DNA from: Pseudomonas fluorescens | Lineage (GTDB): Bacteria; Pseudomonadota; Gammaproteobacteria; Pseudomonadales; Pseudomonadaceae | Assembly (NCBI RefSeq): GCF_902497875.1 | Contig: NZ_CABVHY010000023.1 | Span: forward strand, 1-64,000 | Direction of reading: 5' to 3' | Length of the DNA stretch: 64,000 nucleotides | Part shown: one piece after another, positions 41,435 to 48,037 of the stretch | Layout of the letters: the number at the start of each line of letters is the position of its first letter | Numbering within the stretch: the stretch's first letter is position 1 | The notes under the pieces: generated by a model | What the model was told of the DNA's origin: nothing | The model's database searches: none | The model's input: the letters and a program-made list of their open reading frames with translations, nothing else | Translations under genes and position numbers: made by a program

Positions 41435-42289
41435 TCAGGCCAGTTCGCCGAGATCCAGCCCGATCTGACTGACCCTCTTGATGCAAGCCGGGTTTAGCCA
41501 GATACATTCGGTTCGGTTTGCGGTGCCTCGCCCGGCGGATATTCGCGCCGAGGTGCTGTAGCTGGTCCAACCCGGGAGCAGCTCGGCGTAAAGGTCGCTC
41601 GGGTATCCCGACAGCACGACCATTCCTTCTAGCTCGAGCAAAGCGCTGAGCAATTCTCGGTGCGCAGCATCGTCCATTTCGTGCCGGTAATAGCGGCCGC
41701 TGGATGCACCTTTGTACCTGGTGTCGTGCACGTAGGGCGGGTCAACGTAGTGCAAGGTTTGCGGTCCGTCGTGGGCTTTGATTACCTCGATCGCCGGTCT
41801 GTTCTCAATCAGCACGCCGCTCAGGCGCTGGCCAACTTCGGCGAGTTGTTCTGGGTAAGTTGCCCACAGCGACTGGGCTGTGCCGTACTGCCGCTTCGTG
41901 TCGATGCGGAAACCCGTGACACCCTTTGTCGCCCCTGCGGATCCGAAACCCATCTGTGCACGGATGATGGTCCGGCGGGCTCGCTCAATCGGGTCGGTGC
42001 TCGGCTCCCAGGATAGTTCGAATTCCTCCCGGGAGTAGGGCGTGAACACCAGGCGCTCGGTAAGTCCCGATCGCGTAACCGGATCCTGAAAAACTCGGAA
42101 CAGGTTCACGATGTCGCCGTCCAGGTCGTTGTACACCTCGGCATACGATCGAGGCTTTTGCATCAGCACACCTGCCGCACCGCCGAATGATTCGACGTAG
42201 CAGGTGTGCGGCGGGAAGTGCTGCAGCACCCAGGGTGCAAGCCTGAACTTGGCTCCGTGGTAGCGGATGACCGGTGCGGTGATGGTCAT
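41435..42289 (-). CDS. D12-class N6-adenine DNA methyltransferase (Dam-like)
   Basis: The 284-residue enzyme starts MTITAPVIRYHGAKFRLAPW at 42289. It has the SAM motif YVESFGGAAGVLM and the catalytic motif LHYVDPPYVHDTRY (DPPY). The order (SAM site first, DPPY late) is typical of alpha-class/D12 enzymes such as Dam. It probably methylates adenine in phage DNA to avoid restriction. Confidence 0.92.
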   Translation of the reverse strand: MTITAPVIRYHGAKFRLAPWVLQHFPPHTCYVESFGGAAGVLMQKPRSYAEVYNDLDGDIVNLFRVFQDPVTRSGLTERLVFTPYSREEFELSWEPSTDPIERARRTIIRAQMGFGSAGATKGVTGFRIDTKRQYGTAQSLWATYPEQLAEVGQRLSGVLIENRPAIEVIKAHDGPQTLHYVDPPYVHDTRYKGASSGRYYRHEMDDAAHRELLSALLELEGMVVLSGYPSDLYAELLPGWTSYSTSARISAGRGTANRTECIWLNPACIKRVSQIGLDLGELA

Positions 42290-42309
42290 AAGTGATTTCC
42301 AGTCAGGCG

Positions 42310-42343
42310 CCGGCCTCGCCGGCTGGCGTGATTCGTTGAAGTG
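42310..42343 (+). repeat. 34-bp upstream element, copy C
   Basis: The last 30 bases are identical to copy B at 29843-29876. It lies 43 bases before the ATG of the gene at 42386 and overlaps the leader of the adenine methylase gene on the other strand. Confidence 0.75.
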
Positions 42344-42385
42344 GGGTATCAAAGGTGCGTTCGCATTCCGTCCTTGGAGGCTGAG

Positions 42386-42766
42386 ATGGACTTCGATTTC
42401 TACCCGTGTGGTGTCGATGAAAAGAAACCGTTGCTATACCTCTGGCAGATTGAAGACGCGCAGGGTGGCGTGCTTTATCGCTACGTCGGCAAAGCGAATG
42501 GAGGCTCGAAACGCCCGCTAACTCAATATCTGCGCAATGTGCGTAATTTGCAGGCAGGTAAGCCTTATCGGAAGGGAAAGCCGGACGCATTCCGTGAGGT
42601 ACATAGGAAGCTCGCGGATGCCGCCGTGAGGGGGTATCGGCTGTCTCTTCATCTGCTGGAAAACGTAGCCCAGATCGAATCGATCTACGACGTAGAGAGT
42701 TCTGCTCAGCGCCAGTACTGCACTCCTCCTTATTGCGATCTGCCAGCGAATCGTTCAGCGAAATAG
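42386..42766 (+). CDS. GIY-YIG-like small protein
   Basis: The 126-residue product starts at 42386 after GGAGG. The segment LYLWQIEDAQGGVLYRYVGK has the spacing of a GIY-YIG core, followed by an Arg (RPLTQYLRNV) and a Glu later (AQIESIYD). These are compatible with a degenerate GIY-YIG nuclease, but the first Tyr triad is altered. It is opposite to the operon. Confidence 0.5.
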   Translation: MDFDFYPCGVDEKKPLLYLWQIEDAQGGVLYRYVGKANGGSKRPLTQYLRNVRNLQAGKPYRKGKPDAFREVHRKLADAAVRGYRLSLHLLENVAQIESIYDVESSAQRQYCTPPYCDLPANRSAK

Positions 42767-42804
42767 GTGAGAGTGGGTTAGGCCGGTCGCCCGGCCTGTG
42801 ACGC

Positions 42805-43620
42805 TTACTTCGGATCGAAAGCGCCGAGAGACAGCGCGGCGGCATCACCGATTTTCTCCTGAAGTACCGACTTGAATTCCTGCGCGATCTCTTCGCGCTG
42901 AACCTCTTCACCAACCCAGCGCAGTTTCAGTGCCGGTTGGGCGCCGCTGGTGATGACCGAGATGCGCAGGATGATTTCACGCAGCTGCAGGCCTTCGAAC
43001 GGCACCACCGAGAAGATCAGCGACGTAGGGAGGACTTCTTTGCTGGTCGCCTCGATGGCGTCCATAGCGCTGCGGCTGGCGCGGGTCTCGCTGACGGTGT
43101 GATCGCTTTCGGAAGACGCCTTCACCGTGATGGTGCGCACCGCTGCGATGGCTTTCACCAGACTGATGTTCTGGTTGTCTTCGCCGACGGCCGACAACGT
43201 GCTGTGCCAGTCCTCGATCCAGTCGCTCATGTCTTTCTGGGACATCGCGCGCCCACTGATTGCCTGCACCGCCTGGTAACCGGCCGTTGCCTTCAGCTTG
43301 AGCACGGCCCGATCATCGGCATGGCCAGGCGCCGCTTCGGTGCCGAGGTTAAACAGTACCGAGCAGGTCATCTCGTCTTGGTTGATAAAGCCCTGTGCAT
43401 TTACGACCGCTCGGTCGGTGACGTACTTGCCGAAGTCCACCAGGGAGTTGGTGGAGAAGGTGCCACGGAAGCGGCTGCGGAATGCGCCGAAGGCTTCCAG
43501 ACTGATTACCTTGGCGCCTTCAGGCAGCACAGCGGTTGGCATGTCAGTGTCAAGTGCTTTGGCCGCGGCAATCAGCGCAGTGTCGGTGATCAGTTGAATT
43601 GCTTCTTTCGTCAGGGACAT
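42805..43620 (-). CDS. DUF2303 family phage protein
   Basis: The 271-residue protein starts MSLTKEAIQLITDTALIAAA and has the family layout, with the block FRSRFRGTFSTNSLVDFGKY and AMSQKDMSDWIEDW. DUF2303 proteins occur in phage early regions near recombination and nuclease genes; the function is unknown. Confidence 0.85.
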   Translation of the reverse strand: MSLTKEAIQLITDTALIAAAKALDTDMPTAVLPEGAKVISLEAFGAFRSRFRGTFSTNSLVDFGKYVTDRAVVNAQGFINQDEMTCSVLFNLGTEAAPGHADDRAVLKLKATAGYQAVQAISGRAMSQKDMSDWIEDWHSTLSAVGEDNQNISLVKAIAAVRTITVKASSESDHTVSETRASRSAMDAIEATSKEVLPTSLIFSVVPFEGLQLREIILRISVITSGAQPALKLRWVGEEVQREEIAQEFKSVLQEKIGDAAALSLGAFDPK

Positions 43621-43660
43621 ATTTCAGGTCTCGTTTAGGAAGGGCGTGAAGCGGAAGCGA

Positions 43661-44008
43661 TCAGGTGCGGCGCGGGATTGGCGCCTCGTCCCGGGTGAAT
43701 ATTTGGTCGTGCTTCTCGGCGAACAGCGAGATCTTGCCGCCGGACCCGACGTGCATCGGAGTGTCCAAACTGGTGTTCTCGCTGCGGGTACCGCGCTTGG
43801 TCGGCACCTTGTAGTCGAGCTTGTGCTTGATCTTTACCTGGCTCGACTCGCCGATCTGGCTGAAGTCCAGGGTGATCACCAGCTTGCCGACCTTGCCGTG
43901 GTCAACCACCCCGGCGGCGACCTCGGAAAGGGCGTGGCCGATCTGGCTGGCGAACGCGCCGCCATTCAGCTCTTCAAGGAACTCGGCGGTATCTGTTGCA
44001 ATTGGCAT
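43661..44008 (-). CDS. hypothetical phage protein upstream of DUF2303
   Basis: The 115-residue product starts MPIATDTAEFLEELNGGAFA and has a beta-rich middle (LVITLDFSQIGESSQVKIKH). It often accompanies DUF2303 genes in phages. Function unknown. The 91 bases to the next gene contain nothing evident. Confidence 0.65.
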   Translation of the reverse strand: MPIATDTAEFLEELNGGAFASQIGHALSEVAAGVVDHGKVGKLVITLDFSQIGESSQVKIKHKLDYKVPTKRGTRSENTSLDTPMHVGSGGKISLFAEKHDQIFTRDEAPIPRRT

Positions 44009-44099
44009 GGCGGTTTCTCCGGGATGGCTTTAAGCCCGCTTGGTGGAAGATGGAACTGCGATTGTCGAAGACGCTGGCGCACCTGGTGGTTTATTCGTC

Positions 44100-44561
44100 T
44101 CATGCTGCTTTCTGCTGACTCCAGACACCCACAGCGTCGAACACCCAGGCGGCCTGTTCTTCCGTCAGCGAGATCTCGGCGGGAATGGCGATCCAGCCCG
44201 AGGCGACCCGATGATTTGGATTGCACTCTGCGACCAAGCCTTTGTAGGTTTCCTCGATCACGTCGTCGAGGTGCGTGGCCAGATAGTTGCCTTGTGGCGC
44301 AACCTCTACCGACTTGGTGTAGCGGTGCCCGCGCTGATCGCGACATTGGACGCTGACGTAGATCGTCCACCGGTGGGCGAAGTCGCAGACGGCGTCGGCG
44401 ATGCGCTGGCCGGTCGGGATGTTCCTGCAGTTCTTCCAGTTGATCATCCCTTGGATGCCGCTAGGGTCGATCTGCACCACTGCGACGTGGTTGGTACTGA
44501 GCAACGCCCGGCACGATCGCTCTATCCGGGCACGCATGTTGTTGGGCTTGCGCTTCTTCAT
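44100..44561 (-). CDS. hypothetical phage protein
   Basis: The 153-residue product begins MKKRKPNNMRARIERSCRAL. It contains HVAVVQIDPSGIQGMINWKN and a central RWTIYVSVQCRDQ block. It overlaps the next upstream gene in ATGA. Function unknown. Confidence 0.65.
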   Translation of the reverse strand: MKKRKPNNMRARIERSCRALLSTNHVAVVQIDPSGIQGMINWKNCRNIPTGQRIADAVCDFAHRWTIYVSVQCRDQRGHRYTKSVEVAPQGNYLATHLDDVIEETYKGLVAECNPNHRVASGWIAIPAEISLTEEQAAWVFDAVGVWSQQKAA

Positions 44562-44791
44562 AGCGCCTCCGTGGTTCGCCGTAGCGCGATGCGTTCGGCA
44601 TGGGACGGGGAAGGGCGGCGGCGTTTCAGGATGGTGTCGGGGTCGATTTTGTCCGAGCGAGGTGGGCGCTGCTCAGGCTTGAAGGCGTCTGCCGGTTCAG
44701 CTTTGCCGCCGGAGCCGAAGAACTGATCCATCTGACGGTTCAGCTTGGCGCTGATCAGATCCCGCGGGTTGGGCATTGGTACGCCGATCAT
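44558..44791 (-). CDS. small hypothetical phage protein
   Basis: The 77-residue basic product begins MIGVPMPNPRDLISAKLNRQ. It is rich in Arg and Pro in its second half. It overlaps genes on both sides by four bases, which supports it as a real coupled gene. Confidence 0.6.
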   Translation of the reverse strand: MIGVPMPNPRDLISAKLNRQMDQFFGSGGKAEPADAFKPEQRPPRSDKIDPDTILKRRRPSPSHAERIALRRTTEAL

Positions 44792-45150
44792 TGCTGAGCG
44801 CCGTAATAAGCGAACACGATCAGTACCAGGGAGGCGCCAATGGTCCAGCGCACTAGAGTTCGCCCGAAGCTGCGGGTGGAGACTCGAACTGAATCGAAGA
44901 AGTCGGCGTTTTGCTCAAGCTGCTTTGCGTATTGGCAGGCGCTGTCGTGGCCTGCACGGGCGCCGCGGGAGAGGCCGGTGGAACGATCGACCACATCAAA
45001 GGTGTTCTTGCCCAGTGGCACGACGTTGAAACGTGGCGCACGCACTGGCTCTTCGCGACCAATCATCTGGTACATCTCCGAGGTAGACAGAGAGAGGCGA
45101 TCCCGCAACACCTGCAGGACCGCTTGTTTTTGGCGAATGGTCTGGTTCAT
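44788..45150 (-). CDS. hypothetical protein with C-terminal membrane anchor
   Basis: The 120-residue product starts MNQTIRQKQAVLQVLRDRLS at 45150 after AAAGGA. The N-terminal part is helical; a single hydrophobic segment (about 98-116, IGASLVLIVFAYYG) ends the protein, as in tail-anchored proteins. It is the first gene after the hairpin at 45176-45241. Confidence 0.65.
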   Translation of the reverse strand: MNQTIRQKQAVLQVLRDRLSLSTSEMYQMIGREEPVRAPRFNVVPLGKNTFDVVDRSTGLSRGARAGHDSACQYAKQLEQNADFFDSVRVSTRSFGRTLVRWTIGASLVLIVFAYYGAQQ

Positions 45151-45175
45151 GACGATTCCTTTTGGTGGGTTGCGG

Positions 45176-45241
45176 TTATTCGTCAGCACTCGGACCGCCT
45201 GCTGGTTGCCGTTGGGCGCAGGAGTGAGTGCTGACGAATAA
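45176..45241 (-). repeat. perfect 16-bp inverted repeat in the operon leader
   Basis: TTATTCGTCAGCACTC at 45176-45191 is exactly complementary to 45226-45241, with a 34-base GC-rich loop. In the leftward transcript it comes 10 bases after a terminator and 25 bases before the ATG at 45150. It has no T run. Confidence 0.85.
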
Positions 45242-45250
45242 AGGCAGGCG

Positions 45251-45282
45251 TAAAAAAGCCCGATCGGAACCGGGCTTTTGTT
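45251..45282 (-). terminator. strong intrinsic terminator inside the leftward operon
   Basis: On the minus strand AAGCCCG, loop and CGGGCTTTTTTA form a textbook terminator (T6). On the plus strand the same stem is followed by TTTTG. It separates the csrA/TerB/membrane genes from the rest of the leftward operon, so transcription beyond it needs readthrough. Confidence 0.85.
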
Positions 45283-45458
45283 GTGCGTCACACAGTCACC
45301 CTACGTGACCGCTGGTGCCTTCATTGGAAGGGCTTTGTCTGGATTATTTCATTGCCAATCCTCCATGCTGGGGTGAGCTGAAAATGCAGGTGGCCGGCGC
45401 TGGGCCGGGTGTTCGTCCGCATCCCGCTGCCCACTCAGTGAATGGGCAGAAGTGATGA

Positions 45459-45629
45459 CTACGGTTTATCTTTCGCCTTGCCGACCATCAGCACCATCAA
45501 GAGCAGCGCGACCAGTACCAGGTCGCCGACCATTGAAAGGATGCGACTGGCCGAGTCCACGAAGACAACCCCGCCAGCGAGTCCGTAGGCTGCCAGCGAG
45601 CGCGCTTTGTTGCTGACCCTGCCGAACAC
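45459..45629 (-). CDS. small two-helix membrane protein
   Basis: The 56-residue product starts at a GTG (45629) two bases after the TerB-like gene's stop and reads FGRVSNKARSLAAYGLAGG, then VGDLVLVALLLMVLMVG. It has two hydrophobic segments and a basic KAKDKP tail. The tight spacing implies translational coupling. It may be a holin-like or membrane-effector protein. Confidence 0.6.
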   Translation of the reverse strand: MFGRVSNKARSLAAYGLAGGVVFVDSASRILSMVGDLVLVALLLMVLMVGKAKDKP

Positions 45630-45631
45630 GA

Positions 45632-46069
45632 CTACAGGTAGTCTTTGAGGTTGAGGTTCATGATCTTGGCGGCCTTTTCCAGCACTGCCATTTCAGCCGG
45701 TTCGATCTCACCATCAGCTTCAGCAACGGTGAGCATGAAGTTCAGGACGGTCTTGGCATCATCAACACTGTGGGCCAGGTCCGTAAGTTCCTTTTCGGCG
45801 TTCTGGCGGATGATGCGAGGGCCGCCGTCGTTGAAGTCGGCTTTAGCCCGGTCGATCGTGTTGCTGAGCTCGGCGCCGAAGCCCTTCAAGGCCGCAGAGT
45901 TGTTGATCAGCTTTTCGATCTTCTCCAGCTCTTCCTTTTCGATATCGCCGTCAGCGGAAGCGACGTAGAACACGCCGTACACTGACGCTTGCATCAGGTC
46001 GCGGTTGGTCATCACAGCCAGGGCCTGACGGGCTTCGCCGGATTTCTTGCCAAACAGTTTGCCGAACAT
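45632..46069 (-). CDS. TerB-like protein
   Basis: The 145-residue product begins MFGKLFGKKSGEARQALAVM. It has paired acidic loops typical of the TerB domain: ASADGDIEKEELEKIEKLI and AEADGEIEPAEMAVLEKAA. TerB proteins bind metal ions and are linked to tellurite, phage and stress responses. The start at 46069 lies downstream of csrA in the same operon. Confidence 0.85.
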   Translation of the reverse strand: MFGKLFGKKSGEARQALAVMTNRDLMQASVYGVFYVASADGDIEKEELEKIEKLINNSAALKGFGAELSNTIDRAKADFNDGGPRIIRQNAEKELTDLAHSVDDAKTVLNFMLTVAEADGEIEPAEMAVLEKAAKIMNLNLKDYL

Positions 46070-46140
46070 GGTTATTCCTCTGGGGTGGGTTGCATCCCGA
46101 TGCACCCTGTCGCCAAGGTGCAGCAGCGATGCTTTCCTGA

Positions 46141-46314
46141 TCAGGCCACCGCTTCAGCCTGAATACGCTGATAGATCTCTTCGCGATGCACGGTTACCTC
46201 TTTCGGGGCCTCAATCCCCAGTCGCACTTGCTGCCCGCTAACGCCCAGCACCGTGATGCTGATGTCGTCATTGATGCGGATGGTTTCGCCTGGCTTGCGG
46301 GTGAGTATCAACAT
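46141..46314 (-). CDS. csrA: CsrA/RsmA family RNA-binding regulator
   Basis: The 57-residue product begins MLILTRKPGETIRINDDISI and ends in the conserved GIEAPKEVTVHREEIY region. It is near full length for the family. Residues critical for RNA binding (Leu4, Arg6 and the VHREE segment) are present. It is the first gene of the leftward operon from the left operator region and could alter translation of host genes in the lysogen or during lytic growth. Confidence 0.93.
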   Translation of the reverse strand: MLILTRKPGETIRINDDISITVLGVSGQQVRLGIEAPKEVTVHREEIYQRIQAEAVA

Positions 46315-46630
46315 GGTCCTGCTCCTTGGTTGTCATCCCAAGCAGCCCTCGCGAGAAGGCTGCTCAGCGATGCTGTCCGTCTTGCTGGCCGGTGTTACTC
46401 GCCACCTCCGGCTGGGCGATGATTTCTTTCCATACGTTACGGTTTGGGCTGCCAGGGCTACTCAGATACGGCGCACTTAGGTGGGATTCGCCCACACCGG
46501 GTGCGTCAGTCTTTTCGCTGGCTGGCAGCTTTTAATCGATCAGGTTGTTAAAGAGCGGTTGGAGCGTGCTGCGTTGCTGTCTCGGCTTCCGGCACCTAAT
46601 TGGGTTCCGGTTGCGATGGGTGAACAATAA

Positions 46631-46670
46631 GCCAATGCCTAATATATTGTAAATAGGTAATGCCTAATTA
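46631..46670. promoter_or_regulatory. candidate left operator (OL)
   Basis: Two sites carry ATGCCTAAT. The second, TAGGTAATGCCTA (46654-46666), is an imperfect palindrome that shares AGGTAATGCCT with the cI-cro intergenic site at 52810-52824. CI binding here would silence the leftward operon beginning with csrA. Confidence 0.6.
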
Positions 46671-46749
46671 TTTTCAAATGTCTTTCTCGGCTCACCGTCT
46701 CGGACTGAGGGGTTACATTTCCGAGCGGCTGAGATAAGCTTTGCTAAGC

Positions 46750-46765
46750 CTGTATGGATATACAG
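46750..46765 (+). promoter_or_regulatory. LexA (SOS) box
   Basis: CTGTATGGATATACAG matches the LexA core at 14 of 16 positions and lies 16 bases before the ATG of the DUF1654 gene at 46781, with an AGGAGG ribosome site between. Confidence 0.75.
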
Positions 46766-46780
46766 CATTAGGAGGCGGGA

Positions 46781-47104
46781 ATGGCAAAGGCGAAGAAGCA
46801 GGCAAAACCAGTAGAGCGGCGGGAGATATGCGGGATGGAGAGGCTTGGGCTGCGGGTCTCTGGGATGATCAACCATCCCATTGCGCAGGGTCAGCGTTGG
46901 GTGAGGATCCACCGCCTTGATACGGATGGTGACCGAGAGTGGGATGAGGTGATGGGCTTGCTGTCCGAGACGGACGGCATCGATTTGACATTCAACGACG
47001 ACGAAACGGTGACGCTGCAGTGGGAGGCGTCAGACGAGAATGATCCAGCCGTACAGGAGCATGACGAGCTGACGGTTATCGATGAGGAGCTAGCGCCTTT
47101 CTGA
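46781..47104 (+). CDS. DUF1654 family protein, SOS-regulated
   Basis: The 107-residue product begins MAKAKKQAKPVERREICGME and follows the DUF1654 pattern (ERLGLRVSGMINHPIAQ, then EWDEVMGLLSETDGIDLTFN). The family is found in Pseudomonas and its phages; the function is unknown. It has an AGGAGG site and a LexA box. A second, broken member is encoded convergently just downstream. Confidence 0.8.
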   Translation: MAKAKKQAKPVERREICGMERLGLRVSGMINHPIAQGQRWVRIHRLDTDGDREWDEVMGLLSETDGIDLTFNDDETVTLQWEASDENDPAVQEHDELTVIDEELAPF

Positions 47105-47110
47105 CAGAAA

Positions 47111-47136
47111 CAAAAAAGCCCGCACGCAGCGGGCTT
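47111..47136. terminator. bidirectional terminator
   Basis: AAAAAAGCCCGC, loop and GCGGGCTT lie between two convergent DUF1654 genes. On the minus strand the stem is followed by TTTTTTG. Confidence 0.8.
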
Positions 47137-47152
47137 AATTGATTCGCGGCGG

Positions 47153-47409
47153 TCAATCTTCGCTGGGCACGGCCCAGTAAATGAACACGCTGCCGTCCGC
47201 CTGGCGCTCCACGGTGACGTTCTCGTTCTCGCCAATGTCCTGCATCAATTGATTCCAGTCGTCCTCAGGCTCATCCGGGGAGCGGTATAGCGTCGCCTCT
47301 TTGGCCTTCTGCGCAGCCGGGGAACTGATGATCTTCTGACGCGCATGCCCATCAGCTCGAACGAAGTCGGCGGGGTAGGGGCTGCTGGTGCTTTCTTTCC
47401 CTTTGCCAT
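47153..47409 (-). pseudogene. DUF1654 gene broken by a frameshift
   Basis: The start MAKGKKAPAAPTPPTSFELM (ATG at 47409) and the end QKIISSPAAQKAKEATLYRS ... WAVPSED lie in two different frames. They join into a full DUF1654 protein of about 85 residues if one base is added near 47336-47342 (a C in CGCGTCAGAAG on the minus strand). As written, translation would run on in the wrong frame to 47245. It has its own LexA box. A sequencing error is possible. Confidence 0.75.
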
Positions 47410-47424
47410 GATTTTTCTCTGATT

Positions 47425-47444
47425 TACTGTATTAATAAACAGTA
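47425..47444 (-). promoter_or_regulatory. LexA (SOS) box
   Basis: TACTGTATTAATAAACAGTA matches the 20-base LexA consensus at 17 positions. It ends 16 bases before the start codon of the frameshifted DUF1654 gene, the same geometry as at 31921 and 46750. Confidence 0.75.
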
Positions 47445-47588
47445 TTTTATCCGTCGGTAGAAGGCAAAGCGGGGAGAGTACTTTTGTACTCTGTGATATC
47501 AAAAGGCCATACAGGTGATAAGCTCTGATAGTGACTTCCAAGATCACTCGATGGACTGCACGCCATAAGCAATCAATACAGAGATCGT

Positions 47589-47846
47589 ATGAAGGATGAA
47601 TTAAGGAAGCAGGCGCTGACCAACTGGCGAAAGCTGTTCTCTATGGCTGCAAACCTCATAAGCGACGAGGCTCGTTACGACAAGTTGCTGCGGGCGGCGG
47701 ATCACATGGAGCGCTCCGGGCTCATCAGTAGCGACGAGTGGCGAAAACTGGCCCAGCAAGCGGGGACATTGCTTGCCAGCACCGCAGAGTGCATGGGTGG
47801 TGCTGACCAGACACAAAAAAGCCCGCACGGGACGGGCTCTCTGTAG
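47589..47846 (+). CDS. small hypothetical protein
   Basis: The 85-residue product begins MKDELRKQALTNWRKLFSMA and is mostly helical. No domain recognised. Its 3' end overlaps a hairpin (47821-47837) that would act as a terminator for the minus strand (T6 on that side). Confidence 0.55.
   Translation: MKDELRKQALTNWRKLFSMAANLISDEARYDKLLRAADHMERSGLISSDEWRKLAQQAGTLLASTAECMGGADQTQKSPHGTGSL
47815..47838 (-). terminator. minus-strand terminator within the 3' end of 47589-47846
   Basis: On the minus strand GCCCGTCCCGTGCGGGC is followed by TTTTTTGTG. It could end leftward transcripts coming from the immunity block. Confidence 0.65.
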
Positions 47847-48037
47847 ACGGGGTCAAATCCCTTTGGCTGACCGCATTGTGCTTTGTAGGTATGACGGGAG
47901 CATGACAGGGTGGATACGAAAAGCCTGCAAGTTACCGCAGGTCAAGCCTACCCACCTTCCAAAATTCTCTCTAATCCGAGATCGATCTTGGTCAAGTAAT
48001 CCGTTAGAATGCATCCTTGATAGGGGATTTGACCACA

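Larger units (their letters stand above)
46315..46780. other. divergent control region: leftward promoter, operators, LexA box
   Basis: This 466-base gap lies between the divergent csrA and DUF1654 genes. It contains the operator-like sites at 46631-46670 and a LexA box at 46750-46765 (listed separately). AT-rich from 46620 to 46680. No gene is seen. Confidence 0.65.

Noticed and set aside
47245..47547. Minus-strand open frame of 100 codons covering MAKGKK...
   Set aside because: Its second half (RRSSVPRLRRRPKRRR) is out-of-frame translation; the true DUF1654 sequence continues in another frame to 47153.
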